This document shows positions 43,857 to 52,136 of a DNA stretch of 64,000 nt, piece after piece. Every line of letters begins with the position of its first letter. Position 1 is the stretch's first letter. The position numbers and the translations under genes were made by a program. Under the pieces are notes generated by a model. That model was not told the DNA's origin. It made no database searches and worked only from the letters and a program-made list of their open reading frames with translations. The stretch comes from Shimia sediminis (GTDB lineage Bacteria > Pseudomonadota > Alphaproteobacteria > Rhodobacterales > Rhodobacteraceae), in NCBI RefSeq assembly GCF_003990645.1, contig NZ_RYZK01000003.1, forward strand, positions 124,001-188,000, in the 5' to 3' direction.

Positions 43857-44738
43857 TCAGACCAGAAGTGCCAGCAACAGCGGCAGACCGGCAACGGAGG
43901 TCAGGGTCGACACCACGACGAAACCCGCCACGGCCTCGGCATCTGCGCCATATTTCTCGGCGAGCAGATAGGCCGTGACCGCCACGGGTGTCGAGATCTG
44001 CAAAACCAGCACACCAAAGGAAATCTCGTCCAGCTGGAAAAACAACCCAACGCCCCAGCCTATGGCCGCGCAGACCAGCAGTTTGACCACCGAAAGCCCG
44101 ATGGCTGCCCCCACACGCCCCGGTGTCAGCCGCGCCACGGCGACGCCCAGCGTGATCAGCATCAACGGAATCGCCATTTGACCCACAAGATCAATGGTGT
44201 TGGTCAGAAAGGTCGGCGTCTCCCAGCCCATCCACAGGAACAGCGCCCCCAAAAGCGTCGCGCCGATGATCGGTTCCTTCAGTATTTTCAGGAAAGACCC
44301 TCGCCCCGCCACCAGCCAGATGCCCAGCGTGAACGACAGGATCGAGCTGACGGCGAGCACAACAACCGCCCGCTCCAGCCCCGCCTGACCAAAGGCAAAA
44401 AGGGCAAGAGGCAGGCCCAGATTGCCGGTATTGCCGAACATGAATGGCGCCAGATAGGTGCGTCGATCCAAGCGGAGAACCGCCAAAAGAACGCCGCCCA
44501 CCAGCCCGATTCCGCCGTAAGCCAGCACCGAAGCCATCGTCAATTGGCCCAGAGCGACCAGATCAACCTCGGATTTCATTAACGCGCCAAATATCAGGGC
44601 AGGCACCGCAAGCGTCATGGCCAAACGCGTAACAAATTGAATTCTATACTCGAATCCAACCTTGACCCATGTAAACCCAATCGCTGCCAGCAGAAACACA
44701 GGCGACACGATTTCCAAGACTGTTAAGACTATGTTCAC
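43857..44738 (-). CDS. AEC family transporter
   Basis: A roughly 293-residue inner-membrane transporter of the auxin efflux carrier/malonate permease family, with about ten hydrophobic segments. Signature parts include FMFGNTGNLGLPLALFAFG in the first half and the C-terminal DEISFGVLVLQISTPVAVTAYLLAEKYGADAEAVAGFVVVST. I chose GTG 44738 because GGGGAAA lies 8 bases before it; a TTG at 44753 would add five residues. Substrate unknown, probably an organic acid. Divergent from hspQ. Confidence 0.82.
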   Translation of the reverse strand: MNIVLTVLEIVSPVFLLAAIGFTWVKVGFEYRIQFVTRLAMTLAVPALIFGALMKSEVDLVALGQLTMASVLAYGGIGLVGGVLLAVLRLDRRTYLAPFMFGNTGNLGLPLALFAFGQAGLERAVVVLAVSSILSFTLGIWLVAGRGSFLKILKEPIIGATLLGALFLWMGWETPTFLTNTIDLVGQMAIPLMLITLGVAVARLTPGRVGAAIGLSVVKLLVCAAIGWGVGLFFQLDEISFGVLVLQISTPVAVTAYLLAEKYGADAEAVAGFVVVSTLTSVAGLPLLLALLV

Positions 44739-44782
44739 AGACTGTTTCCCCAAAAATGGCCCCGATCATTGGACAAAAGCCC

Positions 44783-44806
44783 CTTGAAAGGACTACCTTT
44801 GGGGGG
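44783..44806 (+). promoter_or_regulatory. Candidate heat-shock -35 and 5' hairpin of hspQ
   Basis: CTTGAAA (44783-44789) matches the -35 of RpoH-type promoters; no good -10 is apparent. The same place forms AAAGG-ACTA-CCTTT flanked by runs of C and G (CCCC...GGGG), a hairpin that could affect translation of hspQ. Evidence is suggestive only. Confidence 0.35.
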
Positions 44807-44821
44807 TAGGGGCTGCAAGCA

Positions 44822-45148
44822 ATGTTGAAGACACGCGCAAGATATCATCTCGGACAGGTCGTCCGTCACCGGAAGTTTCCCTTCCGGGGCGTCGTGTTCG
44901 ACGTGGACCCCGAATTCGCCAACACCGAGGAATGGTACGAGGCCATCCCCGAGGATGTTCGCCCGGTCAAGGAACAACCGTTTTACCACCTGTTGGCGGA
45001 AAACGATCAGACCTATTACGTGGCCTATGTCTCGGAACAGAACCTTGTTGCCGACTATTCTGGTGAGCCTGTGGGTCATCCCGATATCGGCGATTTGTTT
45101 GGCCCATTCGAAGACGGCGCCTATCCGCTGCATTTCCAGCTGAACTAA
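44822..45148 (+). CDS. hspQ: Heat shock protein HspQ
   Basis: A 108-residue protein that in Escherichia coli acts as a heat-inducible specificity factor for Lon. The beginning GQVVRHRKFPFRGVVFDVDPEF and the region EQPFYHLLAENDQTYYVAYVSEQNLVAD match HspQ. It is a single gene, with a LON-domain protein elsewhere in the window but no Lon protease here. A CTTGAAA motif is found upstream. The 106 bases that follow hold no gene, and the next gene is convergent. Confidence 0.9.
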   Translation: MLKTRARYHLGQVVRHRKFPFRGVVFDVDPEFANTEEWYEAIPEDVRPVKEQPFYHLLAENDQTYYVAYVSEQNLVADYSGEPVGHPDIGDLFGPFEDGAYPLHFQLN

Positions 45149-45254
45149 AGCGGCTCAACCTGATAGACCACGGCAACGGGTCGATGCACTCGGCCCCTGT
45201 TGCTGTCGATGGGGGCGAAATCAACCCCGTGCCGCAGATTACCCTTGAAACGTT

Positions 45255-45641
45255 CTAGTCGCTTTCAACCGGGGCACCCCGGCCTTTCCATGCGCTGAAC
45301 CCGCCTTCCATTTCGGCGATGTTCTCGACGCCCATGTCCTGCAGGGCCTTGACCGCCAGGGCCGAACGCCAGGCGCTGGCGCAGAACAGGACCAGTTTCT
45401 TGTCTGTGGCGAATTCCGGCTTGTGATAGGGGCTCTCGGGATCAACCCAGAACTCCAGCATGCCGCGCGGGGCGTGCATGGCACCGGGAATGCGCCCGTC
45501 CCGTTTCAACTCGCGGATATCGCGGATATCCACCATCAGGGTCTCGTCGGCTTCGGCGCGGGCCTGCGCCTCTTCCTGCGAGAGGGTTTCGATTTGCTCT
45601 TTCGCCTCGGTCACGAGGGTTTTCACCGGGGTAATCGCCAT
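45255..45641 (-). CDS. Rhodanese-like domain protein
   Basis: A 128-residue single-domain sulfurtransferase. The active-site loop is CASAWRS in LFCASAWRSALAVK, with the cysteine and arginine of the rhodanese loop intact, and DIRDIRELKRDGRIPGAMHAPRG is the characteristic N-terminal motif. It directly follows the gamma-glutamyltransferase gene. The start could be GTG 45644 or ATG 45641, which are contiguous with its stop codon, so the two are translationally coupled. With gamma-glutamyltransferase, a role in glutathione or thiol sulfur metabolism is plausible inference. Confidence 0.87.
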   Translation of the reverse strand: MAITPVKTLVTEAKEQIETLSQEEAQARAEADETLMVDIRDIRELKRDGRIPGAMHAPRGMLEFWVDPESPYHKPEFATDKKLVLFCASAWRSALAVKALQDMGVENIAEMEGGFSAWKGRGAPVESD

Positions 45642-45644
45642 CAC

Positions 45645-47222
45645 TCAATATCCTGTTGCACAGCCGTCTTTTCTGGGGTCCGAGGCGCCTTGGAGCACGC
45701 CACTTTCGTGAATGCGGATCGCCTGGGCACCGCCAATCGGACCCGGCGGGATGGTAACCGCGTGGCCAAGATCCGCAAGGTCTTGTCGCACCGCGTCCGA
45801 ATAGCCGCGCTCGACCTTCAGCTTGCCATCCTCGGGAAAGGTGCGCGGCGTGTCGATGGCGGTTTGTGGGTCCATGCCGAAATCCACCATGTTCGACAGG
45901 AACCGCGCATGCCCATGCGGCTGATAGGCCCCGCCCATCACGCCAAAGGGCATCGCGACACGCCCGTTTTCGCGCAGCATGCCGGGAATAATCGTGTGCA
46001 TCGGGCGCTTGCCTCCGGCCAATTCGTTGGGATGGCCCTGTTGCAGGGTAAAGCCCGCGCCGCGGTTCTGCATCAGGATGCCGAATTTCTCCGAGGCAAT
46101 GCCCGAGCCAAAGCCATAGAACACCGAATAGATCAGCGACACCGCCATGCGATCCTTGTCGACCACGGTGATATAGACCGTGTCCTTGTGCACCGTCTCG
46201 GTCAGGGGCGCGGCGGCGGGCATGGCCCGTTTCGGATCGATCAGCGCGGCCAGTCTGTCGGCGGTTTCCATCGCCAGCATATGGTCAATCCGCGTCGTGT
46301 GATCCGGGTCCGCGATGAACCGGTTGCGCGCGTCATAGGCCAGTTTGGCAGCCTCGGCCTCGATATGCACGCGCTCAGCGCCCAGCGGATCCATGCCCGC
46401 AATGTCGAAATGCCTGAGGATGTTGAGCATCAGAATGGCCGTGGCCCCCTGGCCATTTGGCGGATGCTCAACCAGTTCGGTGCCCTTGTAGCTGCCGCTG
46501 ACCGGGTCCGTGGCATTGCCCCGTACGGTCGCAAAATCCGACATCTCGTGAACACCACCTGCCGTCTGCAACGAGGTCACCATGTCCTCGGCAATCTCGC
46601 CCTCGTAAAAGGCGTCGCGGCCTTTGGCGGCGACCCGGCGCAACACTTCGGCCTGACCGGGCAGGCGGAACAGGGACCCGATGGCCGGGGTCTTGTCGTT
46701 GATAAGATAGTGCCTGCGCCCGGCTGGGTTCAGAACTTTGCTGGCCTGCTCATAGTCAAAGGCAACCCGCGGCGCGATGGGCACCCCGGCATCGAAATAG
46801 TGTATGGCCGGTTGCAGAATGCTGTCGAGGCCAAGCTTGCCATAGGTCTCGGAGAGTTGACAGAACCCGTCAATCGCGCCGGGCACGGTGACAGCCTCGG
46901 GGCTGAACAGCGGCACTGCCTCCAGCCCGCGCGCCCTCAGGTCGGCGGCACTGGCTGCCGCAGGGGCGCGGCCCGAGCCGTTAAAGGCAAACACCTCGTC
47001 GCTGCCCGCAGGGGCAACCAACGCAAAGCAGTCGCCGCCGATCCCGGTGCTCTGCGGTTCGCACACCCCCAGCAACACGGCGCCCGCAATCGCGGCATCC
47101 ATGGCGTTGCCGCCCTGTTTCAGAATATCAACGGCGGATTGTGCCGCGATCGGGTGTGATGTCGCGCACATCCCGTTCTCGACAAAAACACCGGATCGCC
47201 CCGGCATTTGAAAGTCTCGCAT
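45645..47222 (-). CDS. Gamma-glutamyltransferase family protein
   Basis: An Ntn hydrolase of about 525 residues that self-cleaves into two subunits. The new N-terminal threonine lies in KDTVYITVVDKDRMAVSLIYSVFYGFGSG, which aligns with the family motif. Upstream, TSHPIAAQSAVDILKQGGNAMDAAIAGAVLLGV is a standard N-terminal motif. I used ATG 47222 (MRDFQMPG). No signal peptide is evident, so the enzyme is probably cytosolic. It belongs to the GGT-related or oxamate amidohydrolase-like group; real glutathione activity would need testing. Confidence 0.87.
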   Translation of the reverse strand: MRDFQMPGRSGVFVENGMCATSHPIAAQSAVDILKQGGNAMDAAIAGAVLLGVCEPQSTGIGGDCFALVAPAGSDEVFAFNGSGRAPAAASAADLRARGLEAVPLFSPEAVTVPGAIDGFCQLSETYGKLGLDSILQPAIHYFDAGVPIAPRVAFDYEQASKVLNPAGRRHYLINDKTPAIGSLFRLPGQAEVLRRVAAKGRDAFYEGEIAEDMVTSLQTAGGVHEMSDFATVRGNATDPVSGSYKGTELVEHPPNGQGATAILMLNILRHFDIAGMDPLGAERVHIEAEAAKLAYDARNRFIADPDHTTRIDHMLAMETADRLAALIDPKRAMPAAAPLTETVHKDTVYITVVDKDRMAVSLIYSVFYGFGSGIASEKFGILMQNRGAGFTLQQGHPNELAGGKRPMHTIIPGMLRENGRVAMPFGVMGGAYQPHGHARFLSNMVDFGMDPQTAIDTPRTFPEDGKLKVERGYSDAVRQDLADLGHAVTIPPGPIGGAQAIRIHESGVLQGASDPRKDGCATGY

Positions 47223-47289
47223 GTCTTGCTCCCCAGCAGAGTGTAGCCAAGACATTAGGGCGGTCGCAGTCATTTGCCAATTCTCGCCG

Positions 47290-47724
47290 TTACTCAAACG
47301 GAATTCGGAAGCTCAGACAGTTTCGGCCCGGCAGGCGGCAATAGTGCAGATCGCGGGCCAGCAGGTGCACCATGGCCCAGCCAAAGCCACCTTCGGGCAG
47401 ATCTTCGATTGCGGTGTCGAGCTTGGGAAAGGCACTGCCGGGCAATTCCCCGTCCGGCAGGGCGCAGCCTGTGTCATTGATCCGGAAATGCCAGCCGTCC
47501 GGCTTTTGATGTCCGCTGGCCTTGACCAGCTCGCCCGGTCGGTCACGCAGCGCGTGTTCCACGACGTTGTTCAGCACCTCGGCCAGCACGGTCTCGACCC
47601 TGCCCAGCATATCCGTGCTGGCGCCGCTGGCAGCGATCTCTGCACGAGTCATCCGGAGCGCGCGCCGCACACCAGAAGGCGAGCCGCGAAACGTCACGGA
47701 GAAACAGATGTTGTTCTCAGACAT
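47290..47724 (-). CDS. HATPase-fold serine/threonine kinase, RsbW-like anti-sigma factor
   Basis: A 144-residue GHKL ATPase. The N-box EVLNNVVEHALRD, the G1 box DTGCALP and the glycine-rich EGGFGWAMVHLL segment match RsbW-type serine kinases that phosphorylate an STAS partner and sequester a sigma or effector protein. The STAS gene is immediately upstream with a 48-base gap, so the two form a partner-switching pair. No sigma factor or PP2C phosphatase is adjacent, so the output of the switch lies elsewhere. Confidence 0.86.
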   Translation of the reverse strand: MSENNICFSVTFRGSPSGVRRALRMTRAEIAASGASTDMLGRVETVLAEVLNNVVEHALRDRPGELVKASGHQKPDGWHFRINDTGCALPDGELPGSAFPKLDTAIEDLPEGGFGWAMVHLLARDLHYCRLPGRNCLSFRIPFE

Positions 47725-47772
47725 GCCCGCCTGTCCCGGTAGAGATGGGGCCTGGTGTTGCGCAATCGCCGG

Positions 47773-48102
47773 TTACCCCGCCAGCGCGTCCCCAAGCGAT
47801 TGATGGATCTTAAAGACCGTGTCCATGCGCGTCAGCCGAAACACCCGGTCAACATCCTCGTTCAGGCCAGCCAGGTCCAGCCGCCGATCCTTGCCCAGCT
47901 GTTTCATCGCGGCGACAATTGCCCCGAGACCGCTGGAATCGATAAAGCTCACCTGAGCGAGGTTCAGCACGACCCTGTCACCTGCCTCTTCGGTGCTCTC
48001 TCGCATCTTGTCCTTGAACTGGATTGCCACCGCCGCATCAATGCGGCTTTCGTTCACCGTGACCACCAGTGTTCCATTCTCGGCATTGCTCGATAAATCC
48101 AT
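47773..48102 (-). CDS. STAS-domain anti-sigma factor antagonist
   Basis: A 109-residue RsbV/SpoIIAA-like protein. The phosphorylated serine is within VSFIDSSGLGAIVAAMKQLG, the core motif of the family. ATG 48102 has AAAAGGG upstream with good spacing; the same frame extends far upstream, overlapping the thiolase in antisense, without relevance. It forms a partner-switching pair with the HATPase gene 48 bases downstream. Confidence 0.9.
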   Translation of the reverse strand: MDLSSNAENGTLVVTVNESRIDAAVAIQFKDKMRESTEEAGDRVVLNLAQVSFIDSSGLGAIVAAMKQLGKDRRLDLAGLNEDVDRVFRLTRMDTVFKIHQSLGDALAG

Positions 48103-48291
48103 CGCACATCCCTTTTCAAGTCGTCGTTTTCGTGACTCTAGGGGCCAAGTCTTACCAAGAGGTATCCGCCCCCCGTATTTCTGCGGAATGGACCTTGGGC
48201 ACCGTGCCATCGATAGTGTCTGAAACATCCCTGCAATGATTTTGCCGCAGGACAGGTGGTCAGGGATGCAGAACGCCACAGGAGAACAAAG

Positions 48292-49464
48292 ATGAAAAAC
48301 GTTGTGATTGCAGGGGCCGCACGGACCCCGATGGGTGGTTTCCAGGGCGCCTTTGACGGGGTCGAGGCCGCAGCGCTGGGCGGGGCCGCGATCAAGGCGG
48401 CGCTGGCGGATGCAAAAACCGATACCGTGGACGAGGTTCTCATGGGCTGCGTTCTGCCCGCCGGTCAGGGTCAGGCGCCCGCGCGTCAGGCGGGTTTTGC
48501 CGGGGGCCTGGGCGAAGAGGTGCCTGCCACAACGCTCAACAAGATGTGCGGCTCCGGCATGAAGGCCGCGATGATGGGCTTTGACGCCATTGCGCTGGGT
48601 GACCGCGACGTGATGATCGCCGGTGGCATGGAGAGCATGACCAACGCGCCTTATGTGCTGCCGAAAATGCGCGGCGGCGCGCGGATCGGGCATCAAGAGG
48701 TCAAGGACCACATGTTCCTCGACGGTCTGGAAGACGCCTATGACAAGGGCCGCCTGATGGGCACCTTTGCCGAGGATTGCGCCGAGAGCTTCCAGTTCAC
48801 CCGCGAGGCCCAGGACGAATATGCCCTGAAATCACTGTCCAACGCGCTTGAAGCCCAGAAGACCGGCGCGTTTGAAGGCGAGATCGCGCCCGTGACCCTT
48901 ACCACCCGCAAAGGCGACGTGGTCATCGGCGAAGATGAACAGCCGGGCAATGCCCGCCCCGAAAAGATCCCGCAACTGAAACCCGCCTTCCGCAAGGATG
49001 GCACCGTGACACCTGCGAACTCGTCCTCGATCTCGGACGGGGCGGCGGCGCTGGTGCTGGCCTCGGAAGAGGCGGCCGAGGCGCAGGGTCTCAACATACG
49101 CGCCCGTATTGTCGGCCACGCCAGCCATGCACAGGCTCCGGGTCTGTTCACGACCGCACCGGTGCCCGCCGCTCAGAAACTGCTCGCAAAAATCGGCTGG
49201 ACCAAGGATGACGTGGACCTCTGGGAGGTGAACGAGGCCTTTGCCGTTGTGCCCATGGCCTTTATGCACGAAATGGGCCTGTCCCGTGACATCGTGAACG
49301 TCAACGGCGGTGCCTGCGCGCTGGGCCACCCTATTGGTGCTTCGGGCGCGCGGATCATGGTGACATTGCTCAATGCTCTCGAGAAACGTGGCCTCAAACG
49401 CGGTGTCGCCGCGATCTGCATCGGCGGTGGCGAAGGCACAGCCATCGCGATTGAGCGGGTCTGA
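48292..49464 (+). CDS. Acetyl-CoA acetyltransferase (thiolase)
   Basis: A 390-residue thiolase that condenses or cleaves acyl-CoA. The nucleophilic cysteine lies in LNKMCGSGMKA (about 85-95) and the C-terminal active-site motif GGACALGHPIGASGARI is complete, with NEAFAVVPMAFM in between. ATG 48292 follows AGGAG. The gene is a typical phaA/atoB-type thiolase, but neighbouring phaB or fatty acid genes are absent, so biosynthetic versus degradative use is open. It is divergent from the STAS gene. Confidence 0.92.
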   Translation: MKNVVIAGAARTPMGGFQGAFDGVEAAALGGAAIKAALADAKTDTVDEVLMGCVLPAGQGQAPARQAGFAGGLGEEVPATTLNKMCGSGMKAAMMGFDAIALGDRDVMIAGGMESMTNAPYVLPKMRGGARIGHQEVKDHMFLDGLEDAYDKGRLMGTFAEDCAESFQFTREAQDEYALKSLSNALEAQKTGAFEGEIAPVTLTTRKGDVVIGEDEQPGNARPEKIPQLKPAFRKDGTVTPANSSSISDGAAALVLASEEAAEAQGLNIRARIVGHASHAQAPGLFTTAPVPAAQKLLAKIGWTKDDVDLWEVNEAFAVVPMAFMHEMGLSRDIVNVNGGACALGHPIGASGARIMVTLLNALEKRGLKRGVAAICIGGGEGTAIAIERV

Positions 49465-49519
49465 GACCTCTCAGGCCAAGGTCTTGAATGACACTGTTGG
49501 AAAGTATCCCGGCGGCAAA

Positions 49520-49550
49520 GTAAAACACCGGAGGCGAACATTGCCTCCGG
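49520..49550 (-). terminator. Intrinsic terminator of the small membrane peptide gene
   Basis: On the minus strand CCGGAGGC - 7-base loop - GCCTCCGG followed by TGTTTTACTTT. It begins 11 bases after the stop of the 31-codon gene. Its position also lets it end thiolase transcripts from the other side, though there the downstream T-run is poor. Confidence 0.75.
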
Positions 49551-49561
49551 CGCTTACACGA

Positions 49562-49657
49562 TCAGACCGCGTTGTCCATGGACACCGGCGTGGAGCGGAC
49601 CTTGTAGATCAGCGCCACACTGAACACGACCAGAAGAATATTCGAGATAGCAAGCAT
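49562..49657 (-). CDS. 31-residue single-pass membrane peptide
   Basis: A gene too short for normal calling. ATG at 49657 starts MLAISNILLVVFSVALIYKV and continues to a TGA at 49562, giving 31 residues: a hydrophobic helix (about 3-18) followed by a short hydrophilic tail with Lys-Val-Arg. AAGGA is present 10 bases upstream and a terminator 11 bases downstream, so it is a complete transcription unit. No family is recognised. Small peptides of this design often bind and tune larger membrane complexes. The DNA between it and the esterase gene shows no convincing gene. Confidence 0.65.
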   Translation of the reverse strand: MLAISNILLVVFSVALIYKVRSTPVSMDNAV

Positions 49658-49878
49658 TGTGCCTAATCCTTATTTTTCCAGTTTCGTGAGACACGCATAC
49701 CCTGCAACAACGGCAAGATGATGCCCAAATAAAGTGAAATTCTGGCCGTCTGTGACACGAAGCTGCCCGATTGCGGTGCCTTTGACGCGGGCCTCATGTG
49801 TGGTGATCTGACGTCGCGTGCGGCTTGAGGTGTGACCCGCGATCGGCACTATTGTCGGAACCAAACATGGGGGCCGGT

Positions 49879-50922
49879 ATGCGCAAACTGAGAATTCTAT
49901 TGGGGTTTTTGATAATCCAGCTGCCCGAACCCTTTGTGCGGCTGCTTTATCTGGGGCGACGGACGGTGGTCGCGGGGCGCACCATCGACCCCAAGGCGCA
50001 GGCGTTTGGCGAATTGGTCGCCCTGATCCGCGACATCAACGACATGCCCACGGTCGAGGAAAGCAGGGCACAGCTTTTGACAATGGCGCAAAAACTCGAA
50101 CGTCCCGGCCCGGAAAGCGTGGCAGCGCGCGACGTGATGCTGCCCGGAGCGGCCGGAGAGCGCCGGGCACGGGTCTATACGCCGCGGGACATCGACCCCA
50201 TGGGGTCCGTGGAAACCTTGCTGTATCTGCACGGCGGGGGGTGGATACAGGGCGCCATCGAAACCCACAACGGGCTGTGCGCGCGGCTTGCGGATCTCGC
50301 GGGCATCCGGGTTGTCTCATACGCCTATCGCCTTGCGCCCGAAGACCCCTTTCCCGCCGCAGCGGATGACATTCTTGCCTGTTACAAGGCGTTGGTTGCC
50401 GGGGAAACTGGCCTTGCCATCGACCCCGCCCGGCTGATTGTCGGCGGCGACAGTGCGGGCGGCAATCTTACCGCCTGCCTGATGCATGATCTCGCCAAGG
50501 CCGGGCTGCCCATGCCTCGGGCGCAGCTCCTGCTCTATCCCGGCGTGGATGCGCGGCTGGAAAGCCGCTCGATGCAGGACCTGCGTGACCAACCTCTTCT
50601 GCCTGCCAGCCGCATTGACTGGTATCTCGGTATGTACATCCCCGAGGGCCACGATCGCCTTGATCCGCGCATCTCGCCACTGTTCTCGGACACCCATGCC
50701 GCACAGCCGCCTGCCCTGATCGTCGCCGGAGGTCATGATCCGCTCTGGGATGACGCGCAACGCTACGCCGGGGCATTGCGCGCGGCCGGTGTTCAGGTCG
50801 ACCAGTTTGACTATCCCGGCCAAATCCATGCCTTCATGTCATTGACCAAGGTGCTGCCACAGGGCAATGAAGCGATTGAACGCACCGCCGGGTGGCTAAA
50901 AACGACAATGAGAACGAACTGA
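49879..50922 (+). CDS. Alpha/beta hydrolase, hormone-sensitive-lipase family
   Basis: A roughly 347-residue esterase. The HSL family marks are LYLHGGGWIQGA (oxyanion hole) and the nucleophile motif GGDSAGGNLTA, with the acid in AGGHDPLWDD and His in YPGQIHAFM. The N-terminus has a short hydrophobic stretch (LRILLGFLIIQL) that may be an anchor. ATG 49879 follows a GGGGGCC site; an alternative ATG 12 bases upstream is possible. The msrC gene starts 1 base after its stop, so the two are one operon. Confidence 0.86.
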   Translation: MRKLRILLGFLIIQLPEPFVRLLYLGRRTVVAGRTIDPKAQAFGELVALIRDINDMPTVEESRAQLLTMAQKLERPGPESVAARDVMLPGAAGERRARVYTPRDIDPMGSVETLLYLHGGGWIQGAIETHNGLCARLADLAGIRVVSYAYRLAPEDPFPAAADDILACYKALVAGETGLAIDPARLIVGGDSAGGNLTACLMHDLAKAGLPMPRAQLLLYPGVDARLESRSMQDLRDQPLLPASRIDWYLGMYIPEGHDRLDPRISPLFSDTHAAQPPALIVAGGHDPLWDDAQRYAGALRAAGVQVDQFDYPGQIHAFMSLTKVLPQGNEAIERTAGWLKTTMRTN

Positions 50923-50923
50923 C

Positions 50924-51382
50924 ATGCGCGTGACCTACGACGATCTGAGCCAGACCCTCGATGCCCTGACCTCGGGTGAAACCGATACCGTGTCGCTCAT
51001 GGCCACCGTGGCCTGCGAGGTGCACCACAGCGATGATCGTTTCGACTGGACCGGCTTTTACCGCGTGGTTGCGCCGGACCTGCTCAAGATCGGCCCCTAT
51101 CAGGGCGGTCACGGGTGCCTGGTGATTCCCTTTTCGCGCGGGGTCTGCGGCGCGGCGGCGCGCACCGGCGCGGTGCAGCTGGTGCCCGATGTCGAGGCGT
51201 TTGCCGATCACATCGCCTGTTCTTCGTCGACCCGGTCCGAGCTGGTCCTGCCGGTGAGGAACGGTCGCGGCGAGCTGCTTGGGGTCTTTGACATCGACAG
51301 CGATCAGGTTGATGCCTTTACCCGGCAAGATGCCGACAGAATTATGGAAATCCTCGCGCGGGTGTTTCACGACGCCTGCTAG
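50924..51382 (+). CDS. msrC: Free methionine-R-sulfoxide reductase (GAF domain)
   Basis: A 152-residue single GAF-domain enzyme that reduces free methionine-R-sulfoxide. The three cysteines of the fRMsr family are present at HGCLVIPF, RGVCGAAAR and HIACSSSTRSELVLPV, and LGVFDIDSDQVDAFT closes the pocket. The length is usual. It begins immediately after the esterase stop. It is a likely oxidative-stress enzyme and does not share an operon with the XRE-cupin gene that follows. Confidence 0.9.
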   Translation: MRVTYDDLSQTLDALTSGETDTVSLMATVACEVHHSDDRFDWTGFYRVVAPDLLKIGPYQGGHGCLVIPFSRGVCGAAARTGAVQLVPDVEAFADHIACSSSTRSELVLPVRNGRGELLGVFDIDSDQVDAFTRQDADRIMEILARVFHDAC

Positions 51383-51473
51383 GCCTCGGGCGCGCGGCCC
51401 CTTGCGCCAAGGCGGCTCTTTCAAAGTATTTCTGAAAACATAAAGCACGGGGCGCAGGATTGTTTTGCTCCTC

Positions 51474-51539
51474 CGTGAAAAAATGCTTGGAAATTTCACG
51501 AAAGTGACGCAACGTGAAAATCTGATTGATTTTTTCACG
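51474..51539. promoter_or_regulatory. Two 27-bp CGTGAAA...TTTCACG inverted repeats before the XRE-cupin gene
   Basis: Inverted repeat 1 is CGTGAAA-N13-TTTCACG at 51474-51500; inverted repeat 2 is CGTGAAA-N13-TTTCACG at 51513-51539. Both are exactly 27 bases, and the four half-sites are spaced about 20, 19 and 20 bases apart, which places them on one face of the helix. The second ends just 3 to 15 bases before the start codons of the XRE-cupin gene, as expected for an autoregulator. Confidence 0.75.
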
Positions 51540-51553
51540 AAGTGAGTCGGCGC

Positions 51554-52126
51554 ATGCTGCATCAAAAGCCACAAGACTTGGGAACGCTGGGCGCGGATCT
51601 GCGGGCGCTGCGCAAGTCGCGTGGTTTGACGCTGATTGACATGGCGGACCAGCTGGGGCGCTCGGTTGGCTGGCTCAGCCAGGTCGAGCGCGACAAATCC
51701 GAACCGTCCATTTCCGACCTGCGCCAGATTGCCGAAGTGCTGGGCGTGCCGATGTCGATGCTGTTCGGTCACATGAACGCCCCGGCCGAGGAACAGGGCT
51801 ATGTCGTGCGTTCCGGCGCGCGCCGCCCGATGGGCTCTCATACCGAAGGCCTGATCGAAGAGCTGCTGTCACCGGACCTGACCGATGACTTCGAGATGGT
51901 GCATTCCACCTTTCAACCCAACTCGTCGATGCAAGTGCCCGCACAGCGCCCCACGCAAGAGGTGGGGTATGTGATGTCGGGCAGGCTGGACCTGACCATC
52001 GGCGCGCGCCGGTTCACTGTTGGCCCCGGCGACAGTTTCCGGTTTCGCGGCGAGGTGTACCAATGGGCCAACCCCTATGACGAACCCTGCGTTGCGATCT
52101 GGGTCATCGCACCTCCGGTGTACTGA
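51554..52126 (+). CDS. XRE-cupin transcriptional regulator
   Basis: A roughly 190-residue regulator with an N-terminal XRE helix-turn-helix (about 10-70, LRALRKSRGLTLIDMADQLGRSVGWLSQVERDKSEPSISDLRQIAEVLG) and a C-terminal cupin domain (about 110-190, EVGYVMSGRLDLTIGARRFTVGPGDSFRF), the PuuR/SutR-like design that senses a small metabolite. The ATG at 51554 and a GTG at 51542 are both possible; I used the ATG. Two 27-base inverted repeats stand in front of it. The next genes (GFA family, dimethylglycine dehydrogenase-like) follow closely, so it probably regulates amine catabolism. Confidence 0.88.
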   Translation: MLHQKPQDLGTLGADLRALRKSRGLTLIDMADQLGRSVGWLSQVERDKSEPSISDLRQIAEVLGVPMSMLFGHMNAPAEEQGYVVRSGARRPMGSHTEGLIEELLSPDLTDDFEMVHSTFQPNSSMQVPAQRPTQEVGYVMSGRLDLTIGARRFTVGPGDSFRFRGEVYQWANPYDEPCVAIWVIAPPVY

Positions 52127-52136
52127 GGTGGGTGCG

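Noticed and set aside
49465-49490. Weak hairpin after the thiolase gene
   Set aside because: AGACCT...AGGTCT has a short stem and no following T-run, so it is not called as a terminator.
49670-49864. 64-residue minus-strand frame between the small peptide and the esterase gene
   Set aside because: It starts with TTG, has no ribosome-binding site, no recognisable family and no hydrophobic or other coherent pattern.
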